A stretch of 64,000 bases of DNA, taken from assembly GCF_025137375.1 (NCBI RefSeq), contig NZ_CP073720.1:3000501-3064500 (forward strand), written 5' to 3'. The translations under genes and the position numbers were made by a program. The DNA is from Dactylosporangium fulvum (GTDB lineage Bacteria; Actinomycetota; Actinomycetes; Mycobacteriales; Micromonosporaceae). Below the pieces are notes generated by a model. That model ran no database searches. It had not been told where the DNA came from and saw only the letters and a list, made by a program, of their open reading frames with translations. Of the stretch, positions 18,841-30,305 are shown in pieces; position 1 is the stretch's first letter; each line of letters begins with the position of its first letter.

Positions 18841-19274
18841 TGGTGCCGCGCTGCGCAGTCGGCGCAGCGGCCGAACAGGGCCAGCCCGTCCGGGCCGAGG
18901 TCGAGATCGCTGCCGCGGCGGGCTTCGGCGACTGCGGCGGCGAGCGTGTCGGCGCGGATCTCGGTGTGGCTGCCGCAGTCCTCGCACACCGCGTGGATGT
19001 GCGGGTGTTCGTTGAGCCCGTAGAGCGCTTCGCCGGGCCATTGCAGGGCGTGGACGACGCCGAGCTCGACGAGGAACGCGATGGTGCGGTGGACGGTGGA
19101 GACGTTCACCTCGGGCCGGGACGCGGCGATGGTGCGGTGGATCTCACCGATGGACAGGTGCCCGGGCGTGGCGGCCAGCAGGTCGATCACCATGCCGCGG
19201 GCAAGCGTCCGGCGGGCGCCGGCTGCGGTGAGCCGTTGCCAGGCGTGGGTGGCGCGGTCGGCGGTGGTGGTCAT
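18837..19274 (-). CDS. nur: Fur-family metalloregulator, probably Nur (nickel-responsive)
   Basis: 145 residues. A winged-helix region ('RRTLARGMVIDLLAATPGHLSIGEIHRTIAASRPEVNVSTVHRTIAFLVELGVV') is followed by the His-rich hinge 'NEHPHIHAVCEDCGSHTEIR' and a C-terminal 'LALFGRCADCAARHH' with paired cysteines. The HPHIH cluster and 'FGRCADC' ending recall Streptomyces Nur more than Zur or Fur. Nur represses sodF and nickel-uptake genes when nickel is plentiful. Here both sodF and a NiCoT permease are close and carry Nur-like boxes, which supports the assignment. Metal specificity cannot be proven from sequence; Zur-like function remains possible. Confidence 0.75.
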   Translation of the reverse strand: MTTTADRATHAWQRLTAAGARRTLARGMVIDLLAATPGHLSIGEIHRTIAASRPEVNVSTVHRTIAFLVELGVVHALQWPGEALYGLNEHPHIHAVCEDCGSHTEIRADTLAAAVAEARRGSDLDLGPDGLALFGRCADCAARHH

Positions 19275-19307
19275 CGCGTTCCACGGTACCCACGCCTGGC
19301 CTGCTGT

Positions 19308-19421
19308 TCACGGCGCGGACGGGCGTTCGGATGAGGTGGCGAGTGCGTGTTCGACGAGCAGGTTGAGTTCGCGGACGAGTTCGTCCATGGTCTGCCCGGT
19401 CTGCGCCCGCACGGCGGTCAC
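19308..19421 (-). CDS. Possible 37-residue protein translationally coupled to sodF
   Basis: A short frame begins with GTG at 19421, overlapping the sodF stop as GTGA, and runs to TGA at 19308-19310. The peptide '[37 protein letters not shown]' is amphipathic-helical in the middle. The 4-bp coupling overlap seen for real operon genes here argues for translation; the small size and lack of recognised homologs argue against. It could also be the tail of a decayed gene. Confidence 0.3.
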   Translation of the reverse strand: MTAVRAQTGQTMDELVRELNLLVEHALATSSERPSAP

Positions 19422-20032
19422 GCCGGCGTCGGGCCTGCGGTCGCCGCGGCGAAACGGGACCGGACGTCGGCCCAGTTGACCAGGCCCCAGAGCCGGTCGA
19501 CGTAGTCGGGGCGGACGTTCTTGTACTGCAGGTAGTACGCGTGCTCCCAGGCGTCGAAGACGAGCAGCGGGGTGGTGCCCTGCCCGACGTTGCCGTGGTG
19601 GTCGTAGACCTGCTCCACGAGCAGCCGGCGCCCGAGCGGCTCCCAGGCGAGCACGCCCCAGCCGGAGCCCTGCACCGACTTGGTGGCGGTGGACAGCTGG
19701 GCGGCGAACGCCTCGAACGAGCCGAAGTGCTCGTCGATCGCGGCGGCGAGCTCGCCGTCGGGCCGGTCGCCGCCGTCGGGGGAGAGGTTGTTCCAGAAAA
19801 TCGAGTGCAGCACGTGCCCGGACAGGTTGAACGCCAGGGTCTTCTCCAGTCCGACCAGCGCGCCGAAGTCACCCTTCTCGCGCAGCTCGGCGAGCTGGTC
19901 GAGGGCGTCGTTGCTGCCCTTGACGTAGGCGGCGTGGTGCTTGCTGTGGTGCAGCTCCAGGATCTGCCCGGACATCGCCGGCTCGAGCGCGCCGTAGTCG
20001 TAGGGCATGTCGGGCAGCGTGTAGACAGCCAT
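19418..20032 (-). CDS. sodF: Fe/Mn-type superoxide dismutase (SodF-like)
   Basis: 204 residues with the full family pattern: '[34 protein letters not shown]', '[24 protein letters not shown]', 'GSGWGVLAW' and the signature '[21 protein letters not shown]'. His ligands occur in the HHSKHH and NLSGHVLH segments and Asp/His in DAWEH. It converts superoxide to peroxide and oxygen in the cytosol. ATG start at 20032. A Nur-box-like site 37 bp upstream matches known biology in which Nur represses sodF when nickel is available for a Ni-SOD. No sodN is visible in the window. Confidence 0.92.
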   Translation of the reverse strand: MAVYTLPDMPYDYGALEPAMSGQILELHHSKHHAAYVKGSNDALDQLAELREKGDFGALVGLEKTLAFNLSGHVLHSIFWNNLSPDGGDRPDGELAAAIDEHFGSFEAFAAQLSTATKSVQGSGWGVLAWEPLGRRLLVEQVYDHHGNVGQGTTPLLVFDAWEHAYYLQYKNVRPDYVDRLWGLVNWADVRSRFAAATAGPTPA

Positions 20033-20068
20033 TCGCGGTCCTCTCGGTGTTCTGCCACTGGCTTGTTT

Positions 20069-20085
20069 CTGCCATTATCTTGCAA
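20069..20085. promoter_or_regulatory. Nur-box-like site in the sodF promoter
   Basis: CTGCCA-TTATC-TTGCAA on the plus strand, that is TTGCAA-GATAA-TGGCAG in the sodF direction. It has the same TTGCAA-N5-TGGCA core as the site at 18236. Location 37-53 bp before the start codon fits repression. Confidence 0.6.
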
Positions 20086-20177
20086 TAGAAGCCTACGGCA
20101 GAGGGAGCGGAGGGTGATGAACACCGCTCACGACCGGGTGCCGGCGGCGATGGCCCGGAGGGCGCACTGTCCGCGGG

Positions 20178-21236
20178 TTACCGGAGCACAGCGGTGTTGG
20201 AGTCTCCGGGGCCGTGCAGGAGCGCGCCCCGCAACACCGCGGCCGGATCGGCGGCGAGGTCCAGGCGGCTCGGGGTGGCGCCGGCGTGGACCAGCAGATC
20301 GCCGACGGCGGCGATCATGGCACCGTTGTCGGTGCACAGCCTGGGACTGGGCACCCGCAGGGTGATCCCGGCGGCCGCACACCGCTTGGCGACCAGCGCA
20401 CGCACCCGGCTGTTGGCGGCGACCCCGCCGACCAGCAGCAACGTGGTCACGCCGTGGTCGCCGCAGGCGGCGACGGCCTTGCGGGACAGGGTGTCGGCGA
20501 CCGCCTCCTGAAACGATGCGGCGAGGTCGGCGACCGGCAATGGACCCGGGTGCCGCTCGACGTGGCGGGCCACCGCGGTCTTGAGGCCGGAGAACGAGAA
20601 CCGGTAGGGCGGGTCCGTGGGGCCGGTCAGCGGGCGGGGGAACCGCACCGCCGAGGGGTCGCCGGTGCGGGCTGCCCGGTCGATCGCGGGCCCGCCCGGA
20701 TAGGGCAGGCCGAGCAGTCGGGCGACCTTGTCGAACGCCTCGCCGGCGGCATCGTCGGCGGTGTCGCCGAGGTGCGCGATCGGATCCCGGGCGAGGTCGC
20801 CGAGCAGGAGCAGCGACGTGTGCCCGCCCGAGACGATCAGGGCGACACACCGCTGCGGCAGCGGCCCGTGCTCCAGGACGTCGACGGCGGCGTGCCCGGC
20901 CAGGTGGTGCACGCCGTAGAGCGGCACACCGAGCGCCAGGGCGTAGGCCTTGCCTGCGGCGAGCCCGATCTGCACCGCCGTGGCCAGGCCGGGGCCGGCG
21001 GTGACGGCGATCGCGTCCACGTCGCCGAGCGCGACGCCGGCGCGGTCCAGCGCGTGTTCGACCATCGGCCGGAGGGCGTGCAGGTGGGCCCGGGCGGCGA
21101 TTTCGGGGACCACGCCCCCGAACCGGGCGTGCTCGTCCATGCTCGAGGCGAGGGCGTCGCCGAGCAGTTGCCCGTCGCGGACCAGCCCGACGCCGGTCTC
21201 GTCGCATGAGGTCTCGATGCCCAGGACCAGCGGCAT
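20178..21236 (-). CDS. tsaD: tRNA N6-adenosine threonylcarbamoyltransferase TsaD (Kae1/YgjD)
   Basis: 352 residues. '[19 protein letters not shown]' is the family N-terminus. The metal-binding pair is in '[13 protein letters not shown]', and '[12 protein letters not shown]', '[12 protein letters not shown]' and '[13 protein letters not shown]' are hallmark segments. TsaD transfers threonylcarbamoyl to A37 of ANN-decoding tRNAs together with TsaB/TsaE, which are not present here. Normally tsaD sits with tsaB, tsaE and rimI. Isolation beside def and a metal regulator suggests a second, condition-specific copy; that needs the rest of the genome. It begins 5 bp after the def stop, so the two form an operon. 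Confidence 0.92.
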   Translation of the reverse strand: MPLVLGIETSCDETGVGLVRDGQLLGDALASSMDEHARFGGVVPEIAARAHLHALRPMVEHALDRAGVALGDVDAIAVTAGPGLATAVQIGLAAGKAYALALGVPLYGVHHLAGHAAVDVLEHGPLPQRCVALIVSGGHTSLLLLGDLARDPIAHLGDTADDAAGEAFDKVARLLGLPYPGGPAIDRAARTGDPSAVRFPRPLTGPTDPPYRFSFSGLKTAVARHVERHPGPLPVADLAASFQEAVADTLSRKAVAACGDHGVTTLLLVGGVAANSRVRALVAKRCAAAGITLRVPSPRLCTDNGAMIAAVGDLLVHAGATPSRLDLAADPAAVLRGALLHGPGDSNTAVLR

Positions 21237-21241
21237 CGCGC

Positions 21242-21763
21242 TCAGCCTCGCAGTCCGGCCTCGCGCAGCAGCCGCTCGCGCTGTTCGGCCGGCAGCCGGT
21301 CGACGTACACCACGCCGTCGAGGTGATCGGACTCGTGCTGCAGGCAGCGGGCGAAGTAGCCGGTGCCGGTCACGGTCACCGGGGCGCCGTGCAGGTCGAC
21401 GCCGGTGACCGTGGCGAGCGCGGCGCGCGGCAACTCGGCGCGCGGGCCGGGCACGGACAGGCAGCCCTCGCTGTCGTCGGTGACCCCGGCCAGCGCCGTG
21501 CCCGCCCGCAGCACCGGGTTGACCACGTGTCCGACGTGCCGGGTGCCGTCGGTGTCCGGGCAGTCGTAGACGAACACCCGCAGGTCGACCCCGATCTGGT
21601 TGGCGGCCAGGCCCACCCCCTCGGCGGCGTACATCGAGGCGAACATGTCGTCGATCAACTCGGCCAGGGCCCGGTCGAAGGTGGTCACGTCAGCGCAGCG
21701 GTGGTGCAGCACCGGCTCCCCGTAGTGGGTGATCGGCCGGGCGGTACCTCTGGTCGTCGGCAT
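21242..21763 (-). CDS. def: Peptide deformylase
   Basis: 173 residues with all three motifs: '[10 protein letters not shown]' (I), 'EGCLSVPG' (II, metal ligand Cys101) and 'QHESDHLDG' (III, His143, catalytic Glu144, His147). It removes formyl from nascent N-termini and uses Fe2+ or other divalent metal. ATG start at 21763. It is first in a def-tsaD operon whose promoter is shared with the divergent NiCoT gene and holds a strong Nur-box-like site. An accessory, metal-regulated copy is the most likely explanation. Confidence 0.93.
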   Translation of the reverse strand: MPTTRGTARPITHYGEPVLHHRCADVTTFDRALAELIDDMFASMYAAEGVGLAANQIGVDLRVFVYDCPDTDGTRHVGHVVNPVLRAGTALAGVTDDSEGCLSVPGPRAELPRAALATVTGVDLHGAPVTVTGTGYFARCLQHESDHLDGVVYVDRLPAEQRERLLREAGLRG

Positions 21764-21782
21764 AGCTGCATATCATATGTAG

Positions 21783-23091
<1,309 letters not shown>

Positions 23092-23240
23092 CCCACCATC
23101 AACTCACACCGCCCCTGGGCACGCCGCGCATTGTTCACGCCGGCGTTCCACGTAGATCACCGATCATCGCCTGTGCGTGTTCGCAAAGCTCGGCAGACTC
23201 AGCGCCGTTCGCTGTACCGGCACCGCCAGGAGCGTGTTCC

Positions 23241-23966
23241 TTGGCCTTACACAGGCATCGACGATGGCGTGGGCTGATCGCCGCCCGCGCGCTGGCCGTG
23301 TGCGTCACCTCCGGGCTCGCGACCTTGTCCGGCACGGCGGTGGCGGCCCCGGCGGCGGCGCATCCCTTCGGCGACCCGCAGACCGTGGCCATCGCCTTCG
23401 ACGAGCAGCGGCCCGAGGTCGTCCATGTGCGTTGGCGGGTCGGCGGCCCGGACGACCTCACCTTGCTCGGCGTGTCCCTCGGCCTGCTGCCGCCCGACCG
23501 CGTCAAGCCCGACGGCAGCGTCGACTACCGATACACCGACCCAGCCGTGCTCGCCTCGTCCGAGCAGTTCGCCGCCTACCTTCTCCGGCAGATCACGGTC
23601 ACCGACGGCGGACGGCCGTGCGCCGGCGAGCTCGAACCCCCACGCGCCCTCGACCTGAAGGGCGCGATCGCCGACTACGCCTGCCCCGGCCCGATCGCCG
23701 TGGCCACCGTTACGGTGCGCATGCTCACCGATCTCAATCCCGCCTACCGCACTCTCGCCACCGGACCCGGCGGCCGGCGCACGGTGTACGAAGCTGACAA
23801 GGACACCCACGACTGGACCTCGGTCGGCGCACCCGCAGGCGATGACGCGGGTCTGGGCCGCAGCGCGGCCGTACAGATCGCCACCGTCGTCGGCGCGGTG
23901 GCGATCGCCGTGGCCGCCGGTTTTCTGGTAGCCCGCCGACTGCACCGACGGCGGACGGCGGCATGA
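23241..23966 (+). CDS. Secreted/membrane-anchored protein paired with the NicO transporter
   Basis: 241 residues. A signal peptide ends near '[11 protein letters not shown]', the middle (about 35-190) is an extracellular beta-rich domain ('[24 protein letters not shown]'), and one helix near the C-terminus ('[19 protein letters not shown]') anchors it with a basic tail inside. The TTG start at 23241 is chosen because AGGAG lies 8 nt upstream. It overlaps the next gene by 4 bp (ATGA), so it is likely a partner of the NicO protein, perhaps an extracytoplasmic metal-handling subunit. I recognise no named domain. Confidence 0.65.
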   Translation: MALHRHRRWRGLIAARALAVCVTSGLATLSGTAVAAPAAAHPFGDPQTVAIAFDEQRPEVVHVRWRVGGPDDLTLLGVSLGLLPPDRVKPDGSVDYRYTDPAVLASSEQFAAYLLRQITVTDGGRPCAGELEPPRALDLKGAIADYACPGPIAVATVTVRMLTDLNPAYRTLATGPGGRRTVYEADKDTHDWTSVGAPAGDDAGLGRSAAVQIATVVGAVAIAVAAGFLVARRLHRRRTAA

Positions 23967-24796
23967 ACGACCTCATCGCCGACGCCACGTCCGTCTCGGA
24001 CCGGCTGCAGGGCCTCATCCACACACCCGGCGTATCACTGCTGGCCTTCCTGCTCGCCTTCCTGGCCGGCGCATGGCACGCGGTAACCCCCGGACACGGC
24101 AAAACCCTCGCCGCCGCGTACCTCGCCGGCTCCCGCGGACGCATTCGCGACGCCGCCTGGCTCGGCGGCTCCGTCGCCGCGATGCACACCGTCTCCGTGC
24201 TCGTGATCGGCGTCGCCTGGACGTTCCTGTCCCTGTCCGACGTCGTCCGGATGGAGCAACTCACCACGTGGCTCCAGATCGCCGCCGGCGTGATCGTCCT
24301 CGCCACCGGTCTGTGGCTGCTACGCCGACACCTGCGCGCCGCAGGCCATGACCACGGGCACAGCCACGACCACGGGCACAGCCACGACCACGGGCACAGC
24401 CACGACCACGGGCACAGCCACGACCACGGGCACAGCCACGACCATGACCATCACCATCAGCGCGCCAAACGTCCGGGTCTGTTCCTGCTCGGCATCTCCG
24501 GCGGGCTCACCCCGTCCCCGGCCGCCTTCCTCATCCTCGCCACCGGCCTGTTCCTCGGCCGCGCCGGCTTCGCCCTGCTGCTCGTCCTCACGTTCGGCAT
24601 CGGCATGGCGGTCGTACTCTTCACCGTCGGCGTCCTCGCCGTCGCCGGAAGCTCCCTCATCACTCGCAGCGCCCGGTCACACACCGCACTCCGCCGGGCC
24701 GCCCGGGTAACCCCGGTCCTCGCCGCAGGCGGCATCACCCTCGTCGGCGTCTCCCTGGTCGCGGTCGCCGCGGTACACCTCGTCTCAGTGAGCTGA
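23963..24796 (+). CDS. NicO/RcnA-type nickel-cobalt transporter with long His-rich loop
   Basis: 277 residues and about six helices. '[24 protein letters not shown]' and '[19 protein letters not shown]' are the paired signatures of the NicO/RcnA/UreH-like family. Between helices III and IV is a loop of five perfect HDHGHS repeats followed by HDHDHHH, which should bind several metal ions. RcnA members export Ni/Co, while some NicO members import, so direction is uncertain. It is translationally coupled to the secreted protein before it. Together with NiCoT it frames a Ni/Co handling locus. Confidence 0.85.
   Translation: MNDLIADATSVSDRLQGLIHTPGVSLLAFLLAFLAGAWHAVTPGHGKTLAAAYLAGSRGRIRDAAWLGGSVAAMHTVSVLVIGVAWTFLSLSDVVRMEQLTTWLQIAAGVIVLATGLWLLRRHLRAAGHDHGHSHDHGHSHDHGHSHDHGHSHDHGHSHDHDHHHQRAKRPGLFLLGISGGLTPSPAAFLILATGLFLGRAGFALLLVLTFGIGMAVVLFTVGVLAVAGSSLITRSARSHTALRRAARVTPVLAAGGITLVGVSLVAVAAVHLVSVS
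24350..24439 (+). repeat. Five perfect 18-bp tandem repeats encoding HDHGHS
   Basis: The unit gaccacgggcacagccac occurs five times without a single mismatch, inside the NicO coding frame. Perfect identity at the DNA level, including third positions, indicates recent slippage expansion, and copy number probably varies among relatives. Confidence 0.95.
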
Positions 24797-24940
24797 ACAC
24801 CAACGGCCGATCAGCCGCGCCCGGAAAGGCCGCGCGAGCCGCGGGCTGTGCCGGATGCTCGCCGGGTTTTGTCGTGCGGCCCCGTGACGCAACGCCGTCT
24901 TCGATCATGACGTGGCGCAGGCCATGGTGACGGCGCTGCC

Positions 24941-25104
24941 CGGGTTGGTTAGGGTGGCCTGGCCGTGGTGTTCGGGAAGCCGGTGTGAGACCGGCGCGGC
25001 CCTCGCCACTGTGATCGGGATGCTGGAGGCCACCACAAGGTCACTGGGCGTGTGCCTGGGAAGGCCGGCCGCCGGCGCACCACCCGTCAGCCAGGAGACC
25101 GGCC
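24941..25104 (+). ncRNA. Cobalamin (AdoCbl-type) riboswitch
   Basis: The stretch has the conserved order of a cobalamin riboswitch: GGGAAgCCGGTG near 24974-24985, a paired ...ACCGGcGCGG, GCCACTGTGAT around 25005, and a B12 box (cAGccAGGAGACCGGCC) at 25087-25104. It ends about 50 bp before the importer's first gene, on the same strand. Cobalamin binding is known to shut off translation or transcription of the downstream gene. The 5' boundary is approximate. The rest of the 24797-25152 gap shows no gene. Confidence 0.9.
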
Positions 25105-25152
25105 ACGGCACCTGCACGACCCGTCCACGAGGTGCTGGAAGGCGGTCCCGCT

Positions 25153-26139
25153 GTGCGGTTCCCTGTGTCCTGGCGCGTCACCGCGCCGCTGTCCGTTCTG
25201 CTCGCCCTGCTCGGCGGCTGCGCCGCGACCGGTGACGACAAGCCGGCCACCACGGCGTCCGCCGCGGCCGGACCGGTCGCACTCACCAACTGCGGCACGC
25301 CGGTCACGATCACGAAGCCTCCGGCGCGGGCGGTGACGATGAACCAGTCCGCCACCGAGATCATGCTGGCCCTCGGCCTGCAGGACCGGATGGCCGGCAC
25401 CGCCTACCTCGACGACCGGGTCCTGCCCGAGTACGCCGCCGCGTACGCGAAGGTGCCGGTACTGGCCGGGGAGTACCCATCGAAGGAGAAGCTGCTCGAG
25501 GTGGCGCCGGACTTCGTCTACGCCTCCTTCGCCACTGCGTTCGGCGACGAGGGGGTCGGCGACCGCGCCGGCTGGCAGAAGCTGGGCGTGGACACGTACG
25601 TCTCCGCCGCCGGCTGCTCGAAGAACACGCGGCCGGCGAAGCTGACCATGGACGACGTCTTCGCCGAGATCCGTGACATCGCCGCGATCTTCGGTGTGGG
25701 GGAGCGGGCCGAGACGCTGATCGCCGACCAGCGGGCGCGCATCGCGAAAGTGTCAGCGGGCGTGAAGGGCGAAAAGGTGTTGTGGTGGGACGCGGGCAAC
25801 GACGCGCCCAGCGTCGGCGCCTGCTGCGGCGGTCCCGCCATGATCATGTCCGCGGCCGGGGTCACCAACACCTTCGCCGAACTGGCCGGCAGCTGGGCCG
25901 ACACCAGCTGGGAAACCGTCGTCGAGCGCAATCCGGACGTCATCGTGCTCGTCGACGCGAGCTGGGACTCCGCGGCTGCCAAGCGGGCATTCCTCGAGCA
26001 GCACGCGGCGCTCAGAGACCTGCCCGCGGTCAAGGACAAGCGGTACGTCGTCCTGGACTTCTCGTCCACGTCCGCAGGCGTGCGCAACGTGCTCGCCGTC
26101 GAGGCCCTTGCCCGGGGTGTCGGCGGGGTGGGCAGCTGA
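25153..26139 (+). CDS. btuF: Cobalamin-type ABC substrate-binding lipoprotein (BtuF-like)
   Basis: 328 residues from GTG 25153, chosen because GGAAGG is 10 nt upstream; GTG 25132 is possible. The signal peptide ends in the lipobox LLGGC, so the mature protein is a lipid-anchored exported lipoprotein. 'PPARAVTMNQSATEIMLALGL', 'LLEVAPDFVYASF' and 'VVERNPDVIVLVDASW' are typical of class III (BtuF/FhuD/FecB) binding proteins. The cobalamin riboswitch in front makes a corrinoid the likely ligand. An unusual 'CCGG' motif (residues about 224-227) and extra cysteines may matter for ligand binding or a disulfide. Confidence 0.85.
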   Translation: MRFPVSWRVTAPLSVLLALLGGCAATGDDKPATTASAAAGPVALTNCGTPVTITKPPARAVTMNQSATEIMLALGLQDRMAGTAYLDDRVLPEYAAAYAKVPVLAGEYPSKEKLLEVAPDFVYASFATAFGDEGVGDRAGWQKLGVDTYVSAAGCSKNTRPAKLTMDDVFAEIRDIAAIFGVGERAETLIADQRARIAKVSAGVKGEKVLWWDAGNDAPSVGACCGGPAMIMSAAGVTNTFAELAGSWADTSWETVVERNPDVIVLVDASWDSAAAKRAFLEQHAALRDLPAVKDKRYVVLDFSSTSAGVRNVLAVEALARGVGGVGS

Positions 26140-26195
26140 CCGCCGCTGCCACCCGGCCGGCGGAGGCCCCGGCACGGCCGGTCCGGGCGGTACGC

Positions 26196-27199
26196 ATGGC
26201 GGCCGCGGTGGTCGTGCTCGCCGGTGGTCTGCTGCTGTCGGTGGGCGCGGCCGTGACCGTGGGGCCGGCGGACCTGTCGCTGGGCACGGTGTGGCTGGTC
26301 ATCGCCGACCATCTCGGCCTGACGAGCGCCGACGTGCCGCTGCTGCGTGACCACATCGTGTGGGAGCTGCGGCTACCGAGGGTGCTGGGTGCCGCCGTGG
26401 TCGGTGCCGGGCTCGCCGCCTGCGGGGCGGTCATGCAGACCGTCACCCGGAACCCGCTCGCCGACCCGTACCTGTTGGGCGTCTCCTCCGGGGCGTCGCT
26501 CGGCGCCGTCGCCGTCCTGGTCCTCGGCCTGGGCGCGGGTGTCGCGGCGCTCACCGGGGGCGCGTTCGCGGGGGCGCTCGCCGCGTTCGCCGTCGTGGTC
26601 GCCGCCGCCGGTCGGCGGGCGGTCCTGCGGCCGACGCGGGTGGTGCTGGCCGGTGTCGCCGTCGCGCAGCTGTGCGCCGCGTTGACCTCGTTCGCGATCA
26701 TCTGGGCGGCCGATCCGCACGCGACCCAGAGCATCACCTTCTGGCTGTCCGGCTCGCTCGCCCGCGCCGACTGGACCGCGCTCGGGTGGGCGACGCCGGT
26801 GCTCGCGGCGGCGTTCGCCGTGATCCTGTGGCACGCCCGGGCGCTCAACGCGTTCGCGTTCGGCGAAGAGGCCGCCGCCGCCCTCGGCGTCGACGTCGGC
26901 CGGGTCCGGTGGCTGCTGCTGGTCACCACCGCGCTGCTGACCGCCGTGCTGGTCGCGATCAGCGGCGCGATCGGCTTCGTCGGGCTGATGCTGCCGCACG
27001 CCGCGCGGCTGTTCACCGGCCCCGACCACCGGCGGCTGCTGCCGGTCGTCGTCCTCGCCGGGGCGATCTTCCTGATCTGGGTGGACACCGCCGCCCGGAC
27101 CCTGTTCGAACCCCGCGAGCTGCCGGTGGGCGTGCTGACCGCCCTGCTCGGGGTGCCCGCGTTTGTGGTACTGCTGCGCCGGCGGGAGGGCGACGCCTG

Positions 27200-27200
<1 letters not shown>
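26196..27200 (+). CDS. btuC: FecCD/BtuC-family ABC permease
   Basis: About 334 residues from ATG 26196. An in-frame CTG at 26136 overlapping the btuF stop (CTGA) would add 20 Arg/Ala-rich residues and is also possible. Roughly ten helices; 'LRLPRVLGAAVVGAGLAACGAVMQTVTRNPLADPYLLGVSSGASLGAV' is the BtuC/FecCD signature, and 'GAIGFVGLMLPHAARLFTGPDHRRLLP' holds the ATPase-coupling loop. It forms the membrane channel for the BtuF-delivered substrate. Confidence 0.92.
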
Positions 27201-27961
<761 letters not shown>

Positions 27962-28061
27962 GCCGGCAGTCCCGCCCGCGCGGGGGTTCGCGCTGTCGAT
28001 GCGCCGCCACGCAGCTTGCCAGGTAGACGTTCCGCCGGCCGGTGGCTCGACGAACGTACCG

Positions 28062-28286
28062 CTACAGGACCGCGCCGCGGGGTGCCATCTCGAGGGCCGC
28101 CACGCCGCGACCGTACAGGACGATCATCCGGTCGCCGTGGCGGGTGCGGATCATGCCGGACTCGTTGGCGAGGGCGGTGATCGCATGCTCGGCCACGTCG
28201 TTGACGTCGGAGGTGTCGGTGTCCTCGTATGTGACGTCCAGATGGTCGCCGCTGATCAGCCGTACACGCAGGACGATCTGCGCCAT
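28062..28286 (-). CDS. Small uncharacterised protein
   Basis: 74 residues from ATG 28286: 'MAQIVLRVRLISGDHLDVTYEDTDTSDVNDVAEHAITALANESGMIRTRHGDRMIVLYGRGVAALEMAPRG'. The alternating strand-helix-strand pattern with a central 'GDHLDVTYED' suggests a compact alpha/beta fold. No signal peptide or membrane segment. Codon use is normal for the genome, which supports coding. Function unknown; it is not obviously connected to its neighbours. Confidence 0.6.
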   Translation of the reverse strand: MAQIVLRVRLISGDHLDVTYEDTDTSDVNDVAEHAITALANESGMIRTRHGDRMIVLYGRGVAALEMAPRGAVL

Positions 28287-28377
28287 GAGGTCAGCCTACG
28301 GCAACCGTGCGCGATCGCCGAGACAAGGCATGATCGTCAACGTTCCGTGTTCGGGCCTGGTGCTATACGGTCAGTGG

Positions 28378-28596
28378 GTGAGAATCGAGCGCCATTGGTG
28401 GAACGGCGACAGCACCGTGCGAGGACGTCGCGATGTGTACATCCGTACCGATGGCGAGTTGTGGGAGGTCGAGGCCCGGGCCGGCGGCGGTGCCGGCCGG
28501 TCGAAGATCCACCAGTGCCCGGGCCAGCAGTCGGCAGAGATCCTGGCCGGGGCGTGGATGGCCGGGAGCGGCCGGTGGCAGGTAGTGACGCCCTGA
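28378..28596 (+). CDS. Small uncharacterised protein, probably leaderless
   Basis: 72 residues from GTG 28378: 'VRIERHWWNGDSTVRGRRDVYIRTDGELWEVEARAGGGAGRSKIHQCPGQQSAEILAGAWMAG'. A -10-like TACGGT ends 6 nt before the GTG and no ribosome site is visible, so the mRNA is probably leaderless. The sequence looks like a small single-domain cytosolic protein; I recognise no named domain. Confidence 0.6.
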   Translation: MRIERHWWNGDSTVRGRRDVYIRTDGELWEVEARAGGGAGRSKIHQCPGQQSAEILAGAWMAGSGRWQVVTP

Positions 28597-28777
28597 TCGG
28601 ACGGCACCGACACTCCGGTTACCGTGCGTCAGCAGGCAGCGGGCACGGCAGCGGGTTCGGGTAGACTGCCGCTGTGGCCGCCCAGCATGGCGGGCCAAGT
28701 TCGATGTCCCACGCCACGCGCCGCGGCCGAGATGGTCAGCGCCGGGCGGGATGTCCCCTTCGACGTTCGGAGCCTTC

Positions 28778-30181
28778 ATGGCGGCACGCCGCCCGCACAA
28801 GACCACCCCGTCCAACTCGTCCACCTCGTCCAATTCCCTGACCTTCGCCGACCTCGGCGTGCCCGGCGTGCTCACCCGAGTGCTGGCTGCGACCGGCGTG
28901 GATCGGCCGTTTCCGATCCAGGCCGCGACCCTGCCCGACGCACTCGCCGGCCGCGACGTGCTCGGCCGGGGCCGCACCGGTTCGGGCAAGACCTACGCCT
29001 TCGTTCTGGCGGTGCTGACGCGCCTGGCCGCCGGCCCCGCGCCACGGCGGACCGGGCGGCCCCGGGCGCTGATCCTCGCACCCACCCGCGAACTGGCCGC
29101 CCAGATCGACGCCGTGATGGCGCCGCTGGCGCAGGCGCTGAAGCTGCGCACGATGACCGTCTTCGGCGGCGTCGCCGCCGGCCCGCAGGTCGCCGGGCTG
29201 CGCGCCGGGGTCGACGTCCTGGTGGCCTGCCCGGGCCGGCTCGCCGACCACGTCGAGGCGGGCCACGCGCGCTTGGACGCTGTCGAGATCACCGTGCTCG
29301 ACGAGGCCGACCACATGGCTGACCTCGGCTTCCTGCCTACCGTCAGGCGGCTGCTGGAGAAGACCCCGCGCGGCGGGCAGCGTCTGCTGTTCTCCGCCAC
29401 GTTGGACGCCGGCGTCGACGTCCTGGTGCGACAGTTCCTCACCGATCCGGTCGTGCACAGCGTGGACTCGACGCTCTCGCCGGTCGCCGCGATGACGCAC
29501 CACGTCCTGCACGTCCACGTCGAGGACCGGTTCGCCGTCCTGGTCGAGCTGGCCGCCGCGCCGGGCCGGACCGTCGTGTTCACGCGCACCAAGCGAGGCG
29601 CGAAGACGCTCACCCGCCGGCTGGTCGCGGCCGGCGTGTCCGCCGTGGAGCTGCACGGCAACCTGGCCCAAGCCGCGCGCACCCGAAACCTGCGGGCGTT
29701 CTCCGACGGAGACGTGCGCACGCTGGTGGCCACCGACATCGCCGCCCGGGGCATCGACGTCGAGGACGTGGCCCTGGTCGTGCACGCGGATCCGCCGGCG
29801 GAGCACAAGGCGTATCTGCACCGCTCGGGCCGCACCGCCCGGGCCGGCGCGGCCGGGACAGTCGTCACGCTGATGACCGACGGGCAGGCACCCGAGGTCC
29901 GGGAGCTGACCCGCAAGGCCGGCATCTCGGCGACCACCACCCGGCTACGCCCGGGCGACGCACTGCTGCGCACCCTCGCCCCGGGAGAGCGGACGATGGT
30001 CCCGCAGCCGGCGCCGGAATCGGCCGGCCCTCGGCACGAGGCGCAGGCCGTCCGGGGCGGCCGGGGCCGAGGCGGCGGCACGCCGGCACAGGCGGCCTCG
30101 ACACGGTCCGCACCGGCGCGATCCGGTGCGGCGGTCTTTTCCGCCCGGGCTCGGCCGGGCGCTCGCCGCGGTGGGCGCTGA
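28778..30181 (+). CDS. DEAD-box ATP-dependent RNA helicase
   Basis: 467 residues from ATG 28778 (GGAG 5 nt upstream); ATG 28751 is an alternative. The N-terminus is Thr/Ser-rich. Motifs: Q-motif 'TFADLGVPGVLTRVLAATGVDRPFPIQAATLP', I 'GRGRTGSGKT', Ia 'PTRELAAQ', II 'VLDEADHM', III 'FSATL', V 'ATDIAARGID', VI 'HRSGRTARAG'. The tail is Arg/Gly-rich ('GGRGRGGG'), typical of RNA-binding extensions. It unwinds structured RNA, often in ribosome assembly or cold adaptation. A -10-like TAGACT at 28662-28667 would give a leader of about 100 nt. It sits near a desaturase and a cold-shock protein. Confidence 0.93.
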   Translation: MAARRPHKTTPSNSSTSSNSLTFADLGVPGVLTRVLAATGVDRPFPIQAATLPDALAGRDVLGRGRTGSGKTYAFVLAVLTRLAAGPAPRRTGRPRALILAPTRELAAQIDAVMAPLAQALKLRTMTVFGGVAAGPQVAGLRAGVDVLVACPGRLADHVEAGHARLDAVEITVLDEADHMADLGFLPTVRRLLEKTPRGGQRLLFSATLDAGVDVLVRQFLTDPVVHSVDSTLSPVAAMTHHVLHVHVEDRFAVLVELAAAPGRTVVFTRTKRGAKTLTRRLVAAGVSAVELHGNLAQAARTRNLRAFSDGDVRTLVATDIAARGIDVEDVALVVHADPPAEHKAYLHRSGRTARAGAAGTVVTLMTDGQAPEVRELTRKAGISATTTRLRPGDALLRTLAPGERTMVPQPAPESAGPRHEAQAVRGGRGRGGGTPAQAASTRSAPARSGAAVFSARARPGARRGGR

Positions 30182-30305
30182 GCGCTACCAGGCGGGGCGC
30201 CTACCGAGACCTTGGTGACGTTCGGCGTCTTCGGGGTGCCCGGGCTGCGGTTCCAACCAGGACAAGCGCCGTTCGTGAACGGTTGCCTGTCAGGGCGACC
30301 AGGTC

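Noticed and set aside
19144-20124. 326-codon minus frame across sodF and nur
   Set aside because: Ser/Thr/Arg-rich shadow of the real genes in other frames.
21242-21763. def as the housekeeping copy in a fmt/def locus
   Set aside because: No fmt, priA or rsmB nearby; context is metal regulation, so an accessory copy is more plausible, though unproven.
24350-24439. Tandem repeats as a CRISPR array
   Set aside because: Units are directly contiguous with no spacers and encode an in-frame His-rich loop.
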